NCBI GenBank assembly: GCA_902478705.1
Contig: CABSMB010000059.1
Coordinates: 1 to 7,178, forward strand
Direction: 5' to 3'
DNA from: an uncultured Collinsella sp.
GTDB taxonomy: Bacteria; Actinomycetota; Coriobacteriia; Coriobacteriales; Coriobacteriaceae
Length of the DNA stretch: 7,178 nt
Part shown: in pieces, positions 7,079-7,178 of the stretch
How the letters are laid out: the number at the start of each line of letters is the position of its first letter
Numbering within the stretch: position 1 is the stretch's first letter
The notes under the pieces: model-generated
What the model saw: the letters and a program-made list of their open reading frames with translations, nothing else
What the model was told of the DNA's origin: nothing
Database searches by the model: none
Program-made: the position numbers and the translations under genes

Positions 7079-7137
7079 TGGGGACCTCTCGCTTTATGCC
7101 GATATGCAGTCCTTATGTCCGTTGAAGTGAGGAAATA
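7079..7137 (-). other. Truncated upstream region of the nuclease-core gene
   Basis: These 59 bases precede the ATG at 7078 and hold its ribosome binding site. I see no convincing -35/-10 pair; CATAAG and CATAAA stretches on the minus strand are too weak to call. Genomic sequence stops here, so the promoter or an upstream gene may be missing. Confidence 0.5.
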
Positions 7138-7178
7138 CTGTCTCTTATACACATCTGACGCTGCCGACGAGCGATCTA
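7138..7178. other. Illumina Nextera adapter and i5 index (not genomic)
   Basis: Bases 7138-7156 are CTGTCTCTTATACACATCT, the reverse complement of the Tn5 mosaic end used in Nextera libraries. Bases 7157-7170, GACGCTGCCGACGA, are the reverse complement of the Nextera Read 1 adapter. The final eight, GCGATCTA, are the reverse complement of the i5 index TAGATCGC, which I recall as N501/S501. The order and boundaries match a read that ran through its insert into the adapter. This stretch should be trimmed and not annotated as part of the organism. Confidence 0.98.

Overview
The window is high-GC bacterial DNA with compact gene spacing and purine-rich Shine-Dalgarno sites. Its gene set and codon use suggest an actinobacterium of the class Coriobacteriia, most likely Collinsella. 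That placement is an inference from overall impression, not a search result. Both ends look like contig ends. The left edge cuts through a tRNA-Ile gene that recurs intact 224 bases later. The right edge carries 41 bases of Illumina Nextera adapter, ending exactly after an 8-base index, so nothing from 7138 onward is genomic.

Layout from left to right. Bases 1-322 hold a tRNA cluster: a partial tRNA-Ile(GAT), a 16-bp hairpin, tRNA-Ala(TGC), tRNA-Ile(GAT) and a classic intrinsic terminator. A short intergenic region with an inverted repeat and a candidate promoter leads into four plus-strand genes. These are a bifunctional-nuclease-domain (DUF151) protein, a small two-helix membrane protein, an acidic protein of unknown function, and typA/bipA, the ribosome-associated translational GTPase, which ends at a strong terminator (3815-3850).

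The remaining three genes are on the minus strand, so typA and the first of them are convergent across 3788-3918. Read in their own direction, they are a 335-aa protein with a C-terminal PD-(D/E)xK/DUF559-like nuclease core (7078-6071), a TRIC/UPF0126 family membrane channel or transporter (about 5860-5171), and an exported polymer-forming (bactofilin-like) protein with a multi-helix membrane domain (5064-3919).

The plus-strand block is a plausible housekeeping unit, with gaps of 30, 30 and 117 bases. The minus-strand genes are separated by leaders of 106 and 210 bases that contain inverted repeats, so each may have its own control. I see no phage, CRISPR, insertion sequence or obvious multi-gene defence system. 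The least ordinary content is the leader palindromes (5077-5101 and 5978-6035), the exported bactofilin-like fusion, the nuclease-fold protein and the adapter-bearing contig end.
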